Assembly: GCA_934234215.1 (NCBI GenBank)
Contig: CAKQHB010000015.1
Coordinates: 1-64,000 of the forward strand
DNA length: 64,000 bases
Reading direction: 5' to 3'
DNA from: an uncultured Cuneatibacter sp.
Lineage (GTDB): Bacteria; Bacillota; Clostridia; Lachnospirales; Lachnospiraceae
Shown here: positions 1 through 8,136 of the stretch, in pieces
Position numbering within the stretch: position 1 is the stretch's first letter
How the letters are laid out: each line of letters starts with the position of its first letter
The notes under the pieces: generated by a model
Told to the model about the DNA's origin: nothing
Database searches by the model: none
Seen by the model: only the letters and a program-made list of their open reading frames with translations
Translations under genes and position numbers: made by a program

Positions 1-1
1 G

Positions 2-382
2 GTTCGGAATAGTGTAGTGCTGGCGGTCTATCTCTTGTTTTCGGTTGCTTGCTTCCTTACCGTACATGAGCATTTGAAGAAGGATCATATCATTCTGCTT
101 TCAACACATATCATTTCTGATACAGACGGCATTGCAGATTATGCGGCAATTCTGAAGGAAGGACGTACAATCCGGCAGGGCAGCATTGACGAATTGAAAC
201 AGGCATTTGCGGGGAAAGTCTGGGCAGTGCCAGAGGGTACGCAAGTGCCGGAAGAATGGATTGAGAAAAGCTATTTTGACAACGGAGATCAGCGCGTGTA
301 TGCGGAACAGCGCCCGTTTGAAGGGTGCGAGGAGATTGAGAATGTCAAGCTGCAGGATATCTATTTCTGTAGTATGATGTGA
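2..382 (+). pseudogene. ABC transporter ATPase, C-terminal remnant fused to a membrane fragment
   Basis: The reading frame is open from the window edge. From about base 74 onward it matches the last third of an ABC transporter ATPase: the H-loop motif STHIISD is clear, followed by the usual stretch on silencing the gene product (ILKEGRTIRQGS). Walker A, the signature motif and Walker B are absent. The residues just before (VLAVYLLFSVACFLTV) look like a membrane helix of a permease, which does not normally precede the H-loop. The likeliest explanation is a deletion that joined a permease fragment to the ATPase tail, leaving a non-functional remnant. Part of the gene may lie outside the window, so an intact upstream piece cannot be excluded, but the missing ATPase core directly before the H-loop is seen here. 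Confidence 0.7.
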
Positions 383-423
383 GGAGAAGTAAGAAAAGGT
401 AAAGAAATAAAACAAATTTGAAG

Positions 424-463
424 GAGTCAACCACCAAGATGTGATGGAGGTTGACTCTTTTTT
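424..463 (+). terminator. Intrinsic terminator after the ABC remnant
   Basis: A 9-bp stem (GAGTCAACC with GGTTGACTC) is followed by a run of T residues. It would end transcripts of the remnant and faces the end of the hipT gene. Confidence 0.8.
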
Positions 464-474
464 GGTACAAAAAA

Positions 475-1422
475 CTATTCCAAAATACGCATACGCTCCA
501 GTAGAAGATCTGAAAATCGTTGCTTTAAGTGCTCTGGTAAGAAAGAGGTTTCGCACAAAGTGAGGATTTTTTGTTTTCGGTTTAAAATGCTTTCAATCAT
601 TTTATTTGCAGAGGTGCGAGAGATTCCAAAATTCTCAGCAAAAATAAGAAAGTCTTTTTTTCGCAGATTCATTTTTTTTCCATTCATAGGAAGCGCGAAT
701 TGTTCTTTATCCTCAGGCATAATGACATTCACAGGAAGTAGATCATATGCAGGAGAAAGAACGTATTCATGGCTGCCCTCATCTGTTTCAATTAACGAAA
801 AGTTTTTCAGATGCATATCGGAATTTCCAACGATAAAAGAAAATACAAGGCGTAGAAAAAGCTCAGTCATATCCAATCCTTTTCGAGAGGAGTATTTATC
901 AACTATCTTTGCACAACGCTCATAGGAACCTCTGTATTTATCTTGTGTGAGTCGTAAATCTAATTGACAGAAATCTTCCATTGCAAGCATTTTCATAGAG
1001 TCTTTTTCAAAAATGCGATCGACTCGTTTGGTAATATAAGCAAGACTATTGTTGCCTTGGATTAGAGCATGTGGTACTGTTGAAATGCCGATATGGTCAG
1101 CAATAGACATAACAAGCTGTTCTGCTTCTGGTAATGCTTCAAAGTCGTCTACTTGTGGCTTGAGAATATATCCGGTAGGATAATTTACAAGTGTTAATCG
1201 TGGTTTATCATTTTGAGAAAATAAGTGAAGAGACAGTTTCTTCTGGACACCAGGAACCGTGTATCCTTTTGTTGTGCTTTCTGTTGCAAGCATTTCTAGA
1301 GTAGTATTGTCAATTTCGATTCTGGGGAGTTGTGTGGTGCCAAAAAATTTTTTGATGCAGGATTTGTGCCATCCAGTGCTTGTATCACCATGAAGCGGCT
1401 TTCCACAGCAAAAACAATTCAT
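475..1422 (-). CDS. hipT: HipT-like serine/threonine kinase toxin (HipA C-terminal core)
   Basis: This is a 315-residue HipA-family kinase without the N-terminal subdomain that full HipA carries; that part is encoded separately by the next gene upstream. Family members phosphorylate aminoacyl-tRNA synthetases (GltX for HipA, TrpS for HipT) and halt translation. The catalytic loop GNSDMHLKN has its aspartate at residue 202, and the metal-binding AYDLLP aspartate is residue 227. The glycine-rich loop reads YTVPGVQKK (residues 54-62), where E. coli HipT has the autophosphorylated SIS motif, so Thr55 stands where the first serine is and proline replaces the second. The N-terminus has a CxxC...HxxxC pattern (Cys3, Cys5/6, His19, Cys22) that might bind zinc. 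The gene overlaps hipS by 4 bp (ATGA), implying translational coupling. Confidence 0.85.
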   Translation of the reverse strand: MNCFCCGKPLHGDTSTGWHKSCIKKFFGTTQLPRIEIDNTTLEMLATESTTKGYTVPGVQKKLSLHLFSQNDKPRLTLVNYPTGYILKPQVDDFEALPEAEQLVMSIADHIGISTVPHALIQGNNSLAYITKRVDRIFEKDSMKMLAMEDFCQLDLRLTQDKYRGSYERCAKIVDKYSSRKGLDMTELFLRLVFSFIVGNSDMHLKNFSLIETDEGSHEYVLSPAYDLLPVNVIMPEDKEQFALPMNGKKMNLRKKDFLIFAENFGISRTSANKMIESILNRKQKILTLCETSFLPEHLKQRFSDLLLERMRILE

Positions 1423-1751
1423 CGTTTTTCCTCCTGAATACTAACATTTCCAATACAGTCTTTGCAGGCAACGAGAAGTAATCCAAAACGGTCTCTCATG
1501 TCAAGTTTCCAGTTTCGAGTAACAATGTTTAATAACCATCCTTCCGGGATAAGTCCGTCAAAAAAAGAAAAAAGAGTTTTGGATGTGTAAGTTTTATCTG
1601 ACAGGGAGAGCGTCAGAGAAACACTGCTTGCATCTGGAGTGTTCAAATAGTCTGGATCATAAGAAAAAGAGTATCCTTCATCTGTTTCGCTAAGGATACC
1701 AGCGAAAGTATTTCGGACATATACATATCCTGCGCGAAGTGTCTCAGCCAT
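1419..1751 (-). CDS. hipS: HipS-like antitoxin (HipA N-subdomain-1 protein)
   Basis: The 110-residue protein is homologous to the N-terminal subdomain 1 of HipA: it has the patterns AGILSETDEGYSFSYDPDYL and LFSFFDGLIPEGWLL, then ends at DCIGNVSI where HipA would run into the kinase. In the described HipBST systems this small protein, rather than HipB, neutralises the HipT kinase. The stop-start arrangement with hipB (shared base 1751) and the ATGA overlap with hipT place it in a tight three-gene operon. It could be mistaken for a truncated HipA, but the short, intact, coupled frame argues for a genuine separate gene. Confidence 0.85.
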   Translation of the reverse strand: MAETLRAGYVYVRNTFAGILSETDEGYSFSYDPDYLNTPDASSVSLTLSLSDKTYTSKTLFSFFDGLIPEGWLLNIVTRNWKLDMRDRFGLLLVACKDCIGNVSIQEEKR

Positions 1752-1951
1752 TATCTCTCCTTCCTTCCCGGAACAGCTTCCATGTCAAACATGGAAAGGG
1801 CAATATTTACTTTGTCCATGCGAACAGTTTCTTTGCCTTGCTCTAAATCACGAATGAAGCGGAGTCCTAATCCGGAGCGAATGGCAAATTGCTCTTGGGT
1901 AAGTCCGGCAGCTTTTCTATTTGTTTTGATAAATTCGGCGATTTTGTTCAT
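1751..1951 (-). CDS. hipB: HipB-like XRE-family DNA-binding protein
   Basis: This 66-residue helix-turn-helix protein (IKTNRKAAGLTQEQFAIRSGLGLRFIRDLEQGKETV) is a minimal Xre/Cro domain of the HipB type. The start ATG follows AAAGGAG at a good distance. It heads the hipB-hipS-hipT operon. Three palindromes of the form TATACC-N6-GGTATA lie just upstream, one of them overlapping the likely promoter, so it probably represses its own operon, alone or with HipS and HipT. HipB of E. coli also binds several palindromes upstream of its gene. Confidence 0.85.
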   Translation of the reverse strand: MNKIAEFIKTNRKAAGLTQEQFAIRSGLGLRFIRDLEQGKETVRMDKVNIALSMFDMEAVPGRKER

Positions 1952-1988
1952 AGGATACTCCTTTAAAACAATAGTTATACATAGATAT

Positions 1989-2088
1989 TATACCCGAAAA
2001 GGTATAATTGCAAGGAGAAACATATAAATTATACCCGTACGGGTATAAAACTACGCTTCTCACGCGGGGTTATACCTGAACGGGTATA
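1989..2088 (-). promoter_or_regulatory. Three HipB operator palindromes with promoter
   Basis: Three 18-bp inverted repeats occur at 1989-2006, 2030-2047 (perfect: TATACCCGTACGGGTATA) and 2071-2088. Their centres are exactly 41 bp apart, about four helical turns, so bound dimers would sit on one face of the DNA. On the minus strand the operator nearest hipB contains a TATAAT -10 element with TTGCAA about 15 bp upstream, so binding would block the promoter. Confidence 0.8.
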
Positions 2089-2122
2089 AAAAGTACGTTT
2101 CATTCATTTCAGCTAGTCTACT

Positions 2123-2992
2123 TTACGCGTGCTCCGCTCCACTCATATCCGCGCCCAGTCCCAGTTTTTTCAGCGCTTCTCCGATGCGGGAGGTGCTGAC
2201 ATCGCGAAATTCCAGTCCGCCGAACAGACGGATGAGCCATTCTGCGCTGAGGTCGAGCCACTTTGCAGCGTGCGCATCCAGCACCTGACTGGAGCCGTCC
2301 GCAGCGACTTCGTCTGCGAGGGAATATCCATGAGGTCCGAAGCCGAACATGTGATACTCAAACGGAATGTTCAGGGCATCATAGCGGGCTGCGAGAGCCA
2401 ATGTCTGAGAGCGGGTCAGGCTATCATTATAGGTCGTAAAAATATAGGCAGGAGGCGTCTGTGCGTTTACCTGCGGTGTCAGGTCATAGATGGCTGCCTG
2501 TTCTTCGGTGAGCTCTTTCTGACCGGAGAGGAGCTGCAGGATCATGTTTTCCGGACCGGCGGGACCGAAGGAAGTTGCCGGGTATCCGAGAATCATTGCA
2601 TTGGGACGATTCTTCGCGCGAAGTCCGGAAGCAAGAGCTAAGTGACCGCCTGCGGAGAAGCCGCAGGAGACGATCTTTTCCGGATCGATGTGCCACTCGG
2701 CAGCGTGTTCGCGGATCGTGCCGATCGCCCAGTCGATCTGCGCCAGCGGTGTCCAGCCGACCGCATCCCGTCCAACGGAATAGTGCAGGATAAAGGTATG
2801 GAAGCCTTTGGCTGCGTAGGCAAGTGCAACCGGTTCACTCTCGCGGGGAGACAGGTAAATGTATCCGCCGCCGGGACAGATCACGATCGCGGGACGATCG
2901 GTGTTTTGTCCGAATTTCAGCTCACAGTCCAACAGGTAACAGTCCAGAGAAGCGGGCGCTTCGCCGGGGTAAGCCATCATCAGTGTTTTCAT
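2123..2992 (-). CDS. Alpha/beta hydrolase, probable acetyl esterase
   Basis: The 289-residue protein has the alpha/beta-hydrolase esterase pattern: an oxyanion motif CPGGGYIYL, the nucleophile elbow GFSAGGHLA, an acidic residue near YNDSLT and the late histidine in FGPHGYS. It resembles the acetyl-xylan/acetyl esterase group (BD-FAE type). No signal peptide is visible, so it is probably cytoplasmic. The chosen ATG (2992) overlaps the TGA of the upstream SGNH gene as ATGA, which indicates translational coupling. With an MBOAT O-acyltransferase and an SGNH hydrolase in the same operon, a role in adding or removing acetyl groups on a polysaccharide or its precursors is a reasonable inference; the substrate is not evident. 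Confidence 0.8.
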   Translation of the reverse strand: MKTLMMAYPGEAPASLDCYLLDCELKFGQNTDRPAIVICPGGGYIYLSPRESEPVALAYAAKGFHTFILHYSVGRDAVGWTPLAQIDWAIGTIREHAAEWHIDPEKIVSCGFSAGGHLALASGLRAKNRPNAMILGYPATSFGPAGPENMILQLLSGQKELTEEQAAIYDLTPQVNAQTPPAYIFTTYNDSLTRSQTLALAARYDALNIPFEYHMFGFGPHGYSLADEVAADGSSQVLDAHAAKWLDLSAEWLIRLFGGLEFRDVSTSRIGEALKKLGLGADMSGAEHA

Positions 2993-3927
2993 TGTTTTTT
3001 TACCACTCCATTCTGGGAAAGGAAGTCTTTCCACGCTGCATAATTTGCTGCATATGGATGTGCACCATCTTTGGTGAGATCATCCTTCAGATAGCCTTCG
3101 TCGTTGCAGAACAGCGGATTGACGTCGATATAGAAGATCGTTTCGTTGTCTGCAAGAGAGGCAATCATGGCATTCAGATTGTTGATGAGCGGCTGAGTCA
3201 GTTCGGAATTGCGCTCCTCTACGGCGCGGGTGCATTTCAGATTTGCCTGCATCACAAGATATGCCTGCGGCTGATACTGGCGCACGGTATCCATCAGCGT
3301 TGTGAGTTTTGCCTGAATACCGTCGAGGGAATGTCCGATCTCGTTGATACCGAGCATGATGTAGACTGCATGATACGTGCGCTCGGACAACAGCTGTTTC
3401 AGCGTGTAATTTGCGCCATCAATGGAAACCGTTGTGGAATCTTCGAGAATGTCATAGGACGTAAAGCTGGAGCCGGAGAAGTAGTCTGCCTTTTCGAAGG
3501 GCGCATACATTTTCAGACCATCGGTGCGGGAGTCTCCAATGAAGAGTACACCGTCCCAATAGTCCTCATCCACTGTCTGCAGCATACCGGGAACGAGTTC
3601 GCCGGCGGAGGCATTTGCGTCAGCATCATCGGAAGCAGATTCTGCGGTTTCGTCGGTGGAGTCTGCGGCATCGGAAGCAGCTTCCGATGAGGACTCGGAT
3701 TCTGCAACGTCTGTCTTTCCGGAAGGTCCAAATACATCCTCACGCATCTTGCTGTCCTGAATCAAAATAAAAGGAACAGCCATCGAAAAGGTATCCTGCA
3801 AAACGCCTGCCGGACGGCAGACAAGATATTTCATCACAATTCCAACGAGCGCCATGATGATCGAAGTCACGACGATCAGAATCAAAAGCAGATTCCGCAA
3901 AAACGGAGATTTGCGTCTGGGGTTCAT
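2989..3927 (-). CDS. Membrane-anchored SGNH/GDSL hydrolase
   Basis: The 312-residue protein begins with basic residues and one transmembrane helix (about residues 11-33), followed by a Ser/Glu/Asp-rich linker (about 75-110) and then an SGNH hydrolase domain. Block I is FIGDSRTDG with the catalytic serine, the asparagine block is LGINEIG, and the last block is DGAHPY with the Asp/His pair. The topology puts the catalytic domain outside the membrane. SGNH partners of MBOAT proteins (AlgJ/AlgX, DltD, PatB-type) transfer acyl groups to cell-surface polymers, which fits its position between the MBOAT gene and an esterase gene. Confidence 0.85.
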   Translation of the reverse strand: MNPRRKSPFLRNLLLILIVVTSIIMALVGIVMKYLVCRPAGVLQDTFSMAVPFILIQDSKMREDVFGPSGKTDVAESESSSEAASDAADSTDETAESASDDADANASAGELVPGMLQTVDEDYWDGVLFIGDSRTDGLKMYAPFEKADYFSGSSFTSYDILEDSTTVSIDGANYTLKQLLSERTYHAVYIMLGINEIGHSLDGIQAKLTTLMDTVRQYQPQAYLVMQANLKCTRAVEERNSELTQPLINNLNAMIASLADNETIFYIDVNPLFCNDEGYLKDDLTKDGAHPYAANYAAWKDFLSQNGVVKKQ

Positions 3928-3939
3928 GAAGCTACCTCC

Positions 3940-5289
3940 TTAGAAGCTAAAGTACATAAACGGGTCGTTCAGTCCGATGGACATGCGGTATACGCACAGC
4001 CAGAACAACAGCAGCAGCGGGATCGCAACCCAGTACTGGGAGCGGATCTTTTCCCACAGTTTTGCGGGAAGAGGCGTGCAGAAGATCAGTCCGAGCAGCA
4101 GGAACAGCCAGTAGGTCTTTAACTGCGGCAGAAAATCTACGGCAGGAGAGACGATACCGGAGCTGAATCCGAACAGACGGGTGATGTATACGCCCAGCTC
4201 GCTGAGGTTCGGGATCGCAAAGATCATCCACGAAAATACGATCGCAAAGAACATATACACATGGGGCAGAACGTACATCTGGTTCAGATATTTGCCGATG
4301 AGCAGCTTTTCGATCATGATGAGAACGAATAAGAACAGTCCCCAAATGACGAAGTTCAGCGTGGAACCATGCCAGATCCCGGTGAACAGCCAGACAACCA
4401 GTGTGTTAAAGATCATGCGTCCGGTGCTGCAGCGGCTGCCGCCCAGCGGAATGTAGATGTAGTCGCGGAACCATGCGCCCAGCGTGATATGCCAACGGCG
4501 CCAGAACTCGCTCATCGTCTTGGATGCATAGGGATGGCGGAAGTTGACCGGCAGCTGGAAACCGAGCATGCGGCCGAGACCGATCGCCATCGTAGAATAT
4601 CCGTAAAAGTCAAAATACAGCTGCAGCGAGTAGGCAATAATGCCAAGCCAGGCCATCGGTGTTGAGATTGCGGAGATGCCCATGTTTGAAATCTGGCTCC
4701 AGATACCGCCGATGGAATCTGCCAGCAGAACCTTCAGAGAAAGTCCCACGATGAAGTCCTTCAGACCTTCGTTGATGGAAGTCCAGGAATAGGTACGGCG
4801 GCGCAGCTGGTTAAAGATCGAATCCCAAGACGCGATCGGACCGGACAGCAGCTTCATGAACATGAGAACACCGGCGGAGTAGGTAATGATGTTGCGCTCC
4901 GGGCGCACCTTGCCGCGGTGTACATCAAACAGATAAGCAGCCATCTGGAACGTATAAAAGCTGATCGCCAGCGGGAACGCGAGATCCCTGCGGATAAGCA
5001 GCGTGTCATACTTAAATAAAAACAGGCAGGCAAACAGCACGATCTCGGAAATCGCCAGCAGCCAGGTCCGTTGTTTCTCTCCGCTCAGGGCGATGCCGAT
5101 CAGCCATGTAAAGACGATCTCACCGGCGAGCAGAAGCACCATCCACGGATAGGAAGCAACGCCGACATAGTAAAAAATCAGGCTTCCGATCACAAGAACC
5201 GCATTCTGAAATGCCCGTGGAACAAGATAGTACGTTATGAGAAAAAGCGGGAAAAATATAAAAAGGAACGGTAAACTATTAAACGACAT
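3940..5289 (-). CDS. MBOAT family O-acyltransferase (AlgI/DltB-like)
   Basis: This is a 449-residue polytopic membrane protein of the membrane-bound O-acyltransferase family. The conserved segment FWRRWHITLGAWFRDYIYIP and the invariant histidine in TGIWHGS are present, as in AlgI and PatA. These proteins move acyl groups, usually acetyl, from the cytoplasm across the membrane to a carrier or partner. The start MSFNSLPFLFIF was preferred over an upstream in-frame codon because this sequence is the usual family N-terminus. It leads an operon with the SGNH hydrolase (12-bp gap) and the esterase. A short perfect inverted repeat lies in its leader. Confidence 0.88.
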   Translation of the reverse strand: MSFNSLPFLFIFFPLFLITYYLVPRAFQNAVLVIGSLIFYYVGVASYPWMVLLLAGEIVFTWLIGIALSGEKQRTWLLAISEIVLFACLFLFKYDTLLIRRDLAFPLAISFYTFQMAAYLFDVHRGKVRPERNIITYSAGVLMFMKLLSGPIASWDSIFNQLRRRTYSWTSINEGLKDFIVGLSLKVLLADSIGGIWSQISNMGISAISTPMAWLGIIAYSLQLYFDFYGYSTMAIGLGRMLGFQLPVNFRHPYASKTMSEFWRRWHITLGAWFRDYIYIPLGGSRCSTGRMIFNTLVVWLFTGIWHGSTLNFVIWGLFLFVLIMIEKLLIGKYLNQMYVLPHVYMFFAIVFSWMIFAIPNLSELGVYITRLFGFSSGIVSPAVDFLPQLKTYWLFLLLGLIFCTPLPAKLWEKIRSQYWVAIPLLLLFWLCVYRMSIGLNDPFMYFSF

Positions 5290-5315
5290 TGGTATCGTAT
5301 CCTCTCTGTAGAATA

Positions 5316-5330
5316 GTCGGCGGTGCCGAC
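5316..5330 (-). promoter_or_regulatory. Short inverted repeat in the MBOAT leader
   Basis: GTCGGC-GGT-GCCGAC is a perfect 6-bp stem with a 3-nt loop, 27 bp ahead of the MBOAT start. It may be an operator or a 5' stabilising hairpin. Confidence 0.35.
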
Positions 5331-5491
5331 AAGTGTATTCTATCATAACAAAATAGTGAATGCTAGGGGAAAAAGAAATCTTTAAAGAATCATAAGAATT
5401 GTACGGACTTGATGTTTTGCACGGTGTGTGTTAGTCTATGAAAGTCTGATTGATAACAGCTTTTTTATTTTTGAGAGGGGAGACAAAAGAC

Positions 5492-6544
5492 ATGAATTGG
5501 TTCAAAAAAAATGGCAAAGGACTGTTGCTGTGTCTGCTGATCGCAGTGCCGTCCTGGTTGGTTGGAAAGAAGTTCCCGATCATCGGTGGTGCGGTGATCG
5601 CGATTCTGGCTGGTATGGTTGTGACATTGTTCCTGAAGGACAAGACAGCATTTGCGGACGGCATCAAGTTTACGTCCAAAAAGATTTTGCAGTGGGCGGT
5701 GATTCTGTTGGGATTTGGTATGAATCTGAACGTCATTCTGCAGACGGGTGCGCAGTCCTTGCCGATCATCGTGTGCACGATCACGACTTCACTGGTTGTC
5801 GCATATGTTTTACACAAAGTAATGCATATTCCGGGTAAGATTTCCACATTGGTCGGCGTGGGTTCCTCCATTTGTGGTGGATCGGCGATCGCAGCGACAG
5901 CTCCGGTCATTGATGCGGATGATGAGGAAGTAGCGCAGGCGATTTCCGTTATTTTCTTCTTTAATGTATTGGCAGCGCTGTTTTTCCCGATGCTGGGAAA
6001 AGCAATTGGCTTTGACACAACCTCCGGCGAAGCGTTTGGTGTATTTGCGGGAACGGCGATCAACGACACTTCTTCCGTAACAGCAGCGGCAAGCACATGG
6101 GATACCATGTTTGGTCTGGGCTCCGCAACGCTGGACAAGGCAGTTACGGTTAAGCTGACTCGTACCCTGGCGATTATTCCGATTACATTGGTGCTGGCAT
6201 TGATCCGCACAAGAAGAGAAAAAGACAGCAGCGGACAGAAAGTCAGCTTCCGCAAAATTTTCCCATTCTTCATTCTATATTTCGTAGCGGCGTCCATCAT
6301 TACAACCGTGATCTATCAGATCTTCCCGACGGGAAATGTGCATGACGTATTCAGTGCCATTTTTGGATACATCAAAGAACTGAGCAAGTTCTTCATCATT
6401 CTGGCAATGGCAGCCGTTGGTCTGAATACCAACATCGTGAAGCTCATCAAAACCGGCGGCAAGCCGATCATCATGGGCGCATGCTGCTGGGTTGGAATTG
6501 CATGCGTGAGTCTGCTGATGCAGCATGTGATGGGGATTTTGTAA
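5492..6544 (+). CDS. YeiH/UPF0324 family putative sulfate exporter
   Basis: The 350-residue protein has about ten hydrophobic segments and matches the YeiH/YadS (UPF0324) family, including the motif VGVGSSICGGSAIAATAPVI and the later GTAINDTSSVTAAA. Family members are annotated as putative sulfate exporters, although the transported compound is seldom tested. The start MNWFKKNGKG at 5492 follows GAGAGGGGAG; an upstream in-frame codon has no ribosome site. It is a single gene, divergent from the MBOAT operon, and is followed by the toxin-like element and a bidirectional terminator. Confidence 0.85.
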   Translation: MNWFKKNGKGLLLCLLIAVPSWLVGKKFPIIGGAVIAILAGMVVTLFLKDKTAFADGIKFTSKKILQWAVILLGFGMNLNVILQTGAQSLPIIVCTITTSLVVAYVLHKVMHIPGKISTLVGVGSSICGGSAIAATAPVIDADDEEVAQAISVIFFFNVLAALFFPMLGKAIGFDTTSGEAFGVFAGTAINDTSSVTAAASTWDTMFGLGSATLDKAVTVKLTRTLAIIPITLVLALIRTRREKDSSGQKVSFRKIFPFFILYFVAASIITTVIYQIFPTGNVHDVFSAIFGYIKELSKFFIILAMAAVGLNTNIVKLIKTGGKPIIMGACCWVGIACVSLLMQHVMGIL

Positions 6545-6615
6545 AAGTTTTTACAGATATCAATAACACCAATAATTACAAGACAAAATGCAAAAAGGCA
6601 TTCGTATGTAACCAT
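6316..6615 (-). CDS. Type I holin-like toxin element, possibly decayed
   Basis: An ATG at 6615 has a near-perfect Shine-Dalgarno sequence (AAAGGAGGTGATCC). The first residues, MVTYECLFAFCLVIIGVI, match the N-terminus and single membrane helix of the short holin-like toxins (typically 30-40 residues). The usual KK-stop ending is missing here: after about residue 26 the frame runs on antisense to the 3' end of the YeiH gene for a total of 99 residues. Either the toxin has lost its stop codon and is a remnant, or translation makes an extended product. The leader RNA can pair with and hide the ribosome site, a hallmark of type I toxin mRNAs. Confidence 0.5.
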   Translation of the reverse strand: MVTYECLFAFCLVIIGVIDICKNFYKIPITCCISRLTHAIPTQQHAPMMIGLPPVLMSFTMLVFRPTAAIARMMKNLLSSLMYPKMALNTSCTFPVGKI

Positions 6616-6622
6616 GTGGATC

Positions 6623-6680
6623 ACCTCCTTTTGATGAGTAGTAGCAATTCTCCTTAGAGGGACTCACTTTCATCGGAGGT
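6623..6680 (-). promoter_or_regulatory. Shine-Dalgarno-sequestering hairpin of the toxin-like mRNA
   Basis: In the minus-strand transcript ACCTCC plus GATGA (from 6680 to 6670) can pair with TCATC and GGAGGT (6637-6623), separated by a four-base bulge. The second half contains the ribosome binding site of the toxin-like frame, so pairing would block translation. Confidence 0.5.
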
Positions 6681-6690
6681 AACATAGACG

Positions 6691-6750
6691 AAAAAGAGAA
6701 CCAATCAAACGCAGCAGGAATCTGAACAGTTTTTGATGGTTCTCTTTTTT
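6691..6750. terminator. Bidirectional intrinsic terminator
   Basis: A stem built from GAGAACCA and TGGTTCTC, extended by TCAAA/TTTGA, is flanked by A-run and T-run. It can serve YeiH on the plus strand and the M28 peptidase operon on the minus strand. Confidence 0.75.
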
Positions 6751-6778
6751 GTTTTCAATAGAAGATATCGCTTCGCGA

Positions 6779-8104
6779 TTACTTTTTTCGGAACATTTTC
6801 CGCACAAAATATACGATCACGCCTACACCTGCTCCAATGCAAACCGCGATAATTGACGTAACTCCGACATTCTTTGTTCCTTTCGTCGCTTCAGAATCTG
6901 CCGCACTACTGTTTTGTTCTTCTTTTGTTCCGATATCATCGGCGGTTTCAGATTCTCTTTCGTAAGTTTCACTTTCAGATTCAACAGCTTCTGTAGAAGC
7001 AGCTTCTTCCGTAGAAGTGGTTTCCGCCTTTTTATCAACCGTTTCATTTGAAGCATGAGACGCATCGCTTTCCGCAGGCGTCTCTTTCTCCTCCACCTGC
7101 GATGCAAACAGTTCCTCAGCCGCAATCTTTGGATTCATGTAGAGCAGCAGGTAGGTGACAAGCTGTGATGTCTGAGACATGTGGGTGTAGATGCGATTGC
7201 CGAAGTGGGATGTCAGGAATGCGAGGTTGTCATATTCTGTAACATGCATGATCTTGCCGTCCGGGATAGACGGATCGGCGGTCTGTTGTAGTCCATTGGC
7301 AGGAGCATCGGTCCAGTATGCGGTGGCGAGATACAGATACGGAATGCCGGCGGCATTGAACGGTGTCTGATCGCTGCCGGTTGTTTTTGCGGGCGGTCTG
7401 CAGTTGTCACCCTGATAGTTTTCCGGAAGTGTTTTCAGATCCAGACCGAGGTAAGACGCAGTGGCAAGCGCCTGTTCCAATGGCCATGCGCGAACGAGGG
7501 TGTCTCCTTCGTAGTCACCGCTGTAGCCGTAGAGAGAATCGCCGATGCCGATGGAGTCCAGATTGATGCAGCAGATGACATTGCTGACGTCCTGATGCTG
7601 AACATAATAGGTGCTGCCGACATAAGCGTATTCCTCAATGTCGAATAAAAGAAAACGGATGCTGTAGGGCGTGTCCATGTTCTGAAAGCGCTGTGCCAGC
7701 TCCAGAAGGACGGAGACGCCGGTGCCGTTGTCTTCGGCGGCATTTGTTTCGGTGCCATCGTAATGGGCGCAGACGACGATTTCCTGAGCGGATGCGCCGG
7801 GCTTGCGAAACTCGATGTTGTAGCCCTCGCGCCAGCCCCAGCCGAGAGGACTGTCCCCTTCACAATAGAGGAGCTGAGGGGAGTATCCCATTGTGGTGAT
7901 TGTGGAGACAAGCCAGTTTCGCATGCGAGTGTTGGACTCGGTCATGGACCAGCGGTAGGGAAAGTTAGCGTCGATGTAATTTAGCCAGCCTGCTGCGGCA
8001 TCGCCGTAGTTGTCCGCGCGAGCGGCAGGAGCGGGAGTCAGTCCACAGAGCAGGCAGATGAGACAAAGCACCGAGAGAACTCGGCGAAAGTTATACTTTT
8101 TCAT
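6779..8104 (-). CDS. Secreted, membrane-anchored M28 family metallopeptidase
   Basis: The 441-residue protein has a signal peptide (about residues 1-30, ending APAARA-D), an M28 di-zinc aminopeptidase domain, a Ser/Glu/Thr-rich stalk (about 340-410) and a C-terminal membrane helix with a basic tail. Zinc-site motifs are visible in order: AHYDG, EDNGTG, DIEEYAY and LDSIG, with a late histidine in MHVTEYDN. The protein should be held at the outer membrane face with its catalytic domain outside. It is the last gene of the pilus-like operon, 32 bp after pilT; whether it processes pilus proteins or feeds on peptides is not shown. Confidence 0.85.
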   Translation of the reverse strand: MKKYNFRRVLSVLCLICLLCGLTPAPAARADNYGDAAAGWLNYIDANFPYRWSMTESNTRMRNWLVSTITTMGYSPQLLYCEGDSPLGWGWREGYNIEFRKPGASAQEIVVCAHYDGTETNAAEDNGTGVSVLLELAQRFQNMDTPYSIRFLLFDIEEYAYVGSTYYVQHQDVSNVICCINLDSIGIGDSLYGYSGDYEGDTLVRAWPLEQALATASYLGLDLKTLPENYQGDNCRPPAKTTGSDQTPFNAAGIPYLYLATAYWTDAPANGLQQTADPSIPDGKIMHVTEYDNLAFLTSHFGNRIYTHMSQTSQLVTYLLLYMNPKIAAEELFASQVEEKETPAESDASHASNETVDKKAETTSTEEAASTEAVESESETYERESETADDIGTKEEQNSSAADSEATKGTKNVGVTSIIAVCIGAGVGVIVYFVRKMFRKK

Positions 8105-8136
8105 ACAAAACCTCCGACTGCCAATGCGGCAGCTAT

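Noticed and set aside
6613..6632. Match to the 3' end of 16S rRNA (GGATCACCTCCTTT) on the plus strand as an rRNA fragment
   Set aside because: It is the complement of a perfect ribosome binding site for the minus-strand toxin-like frame; no other rRNA sequence surrounds it.
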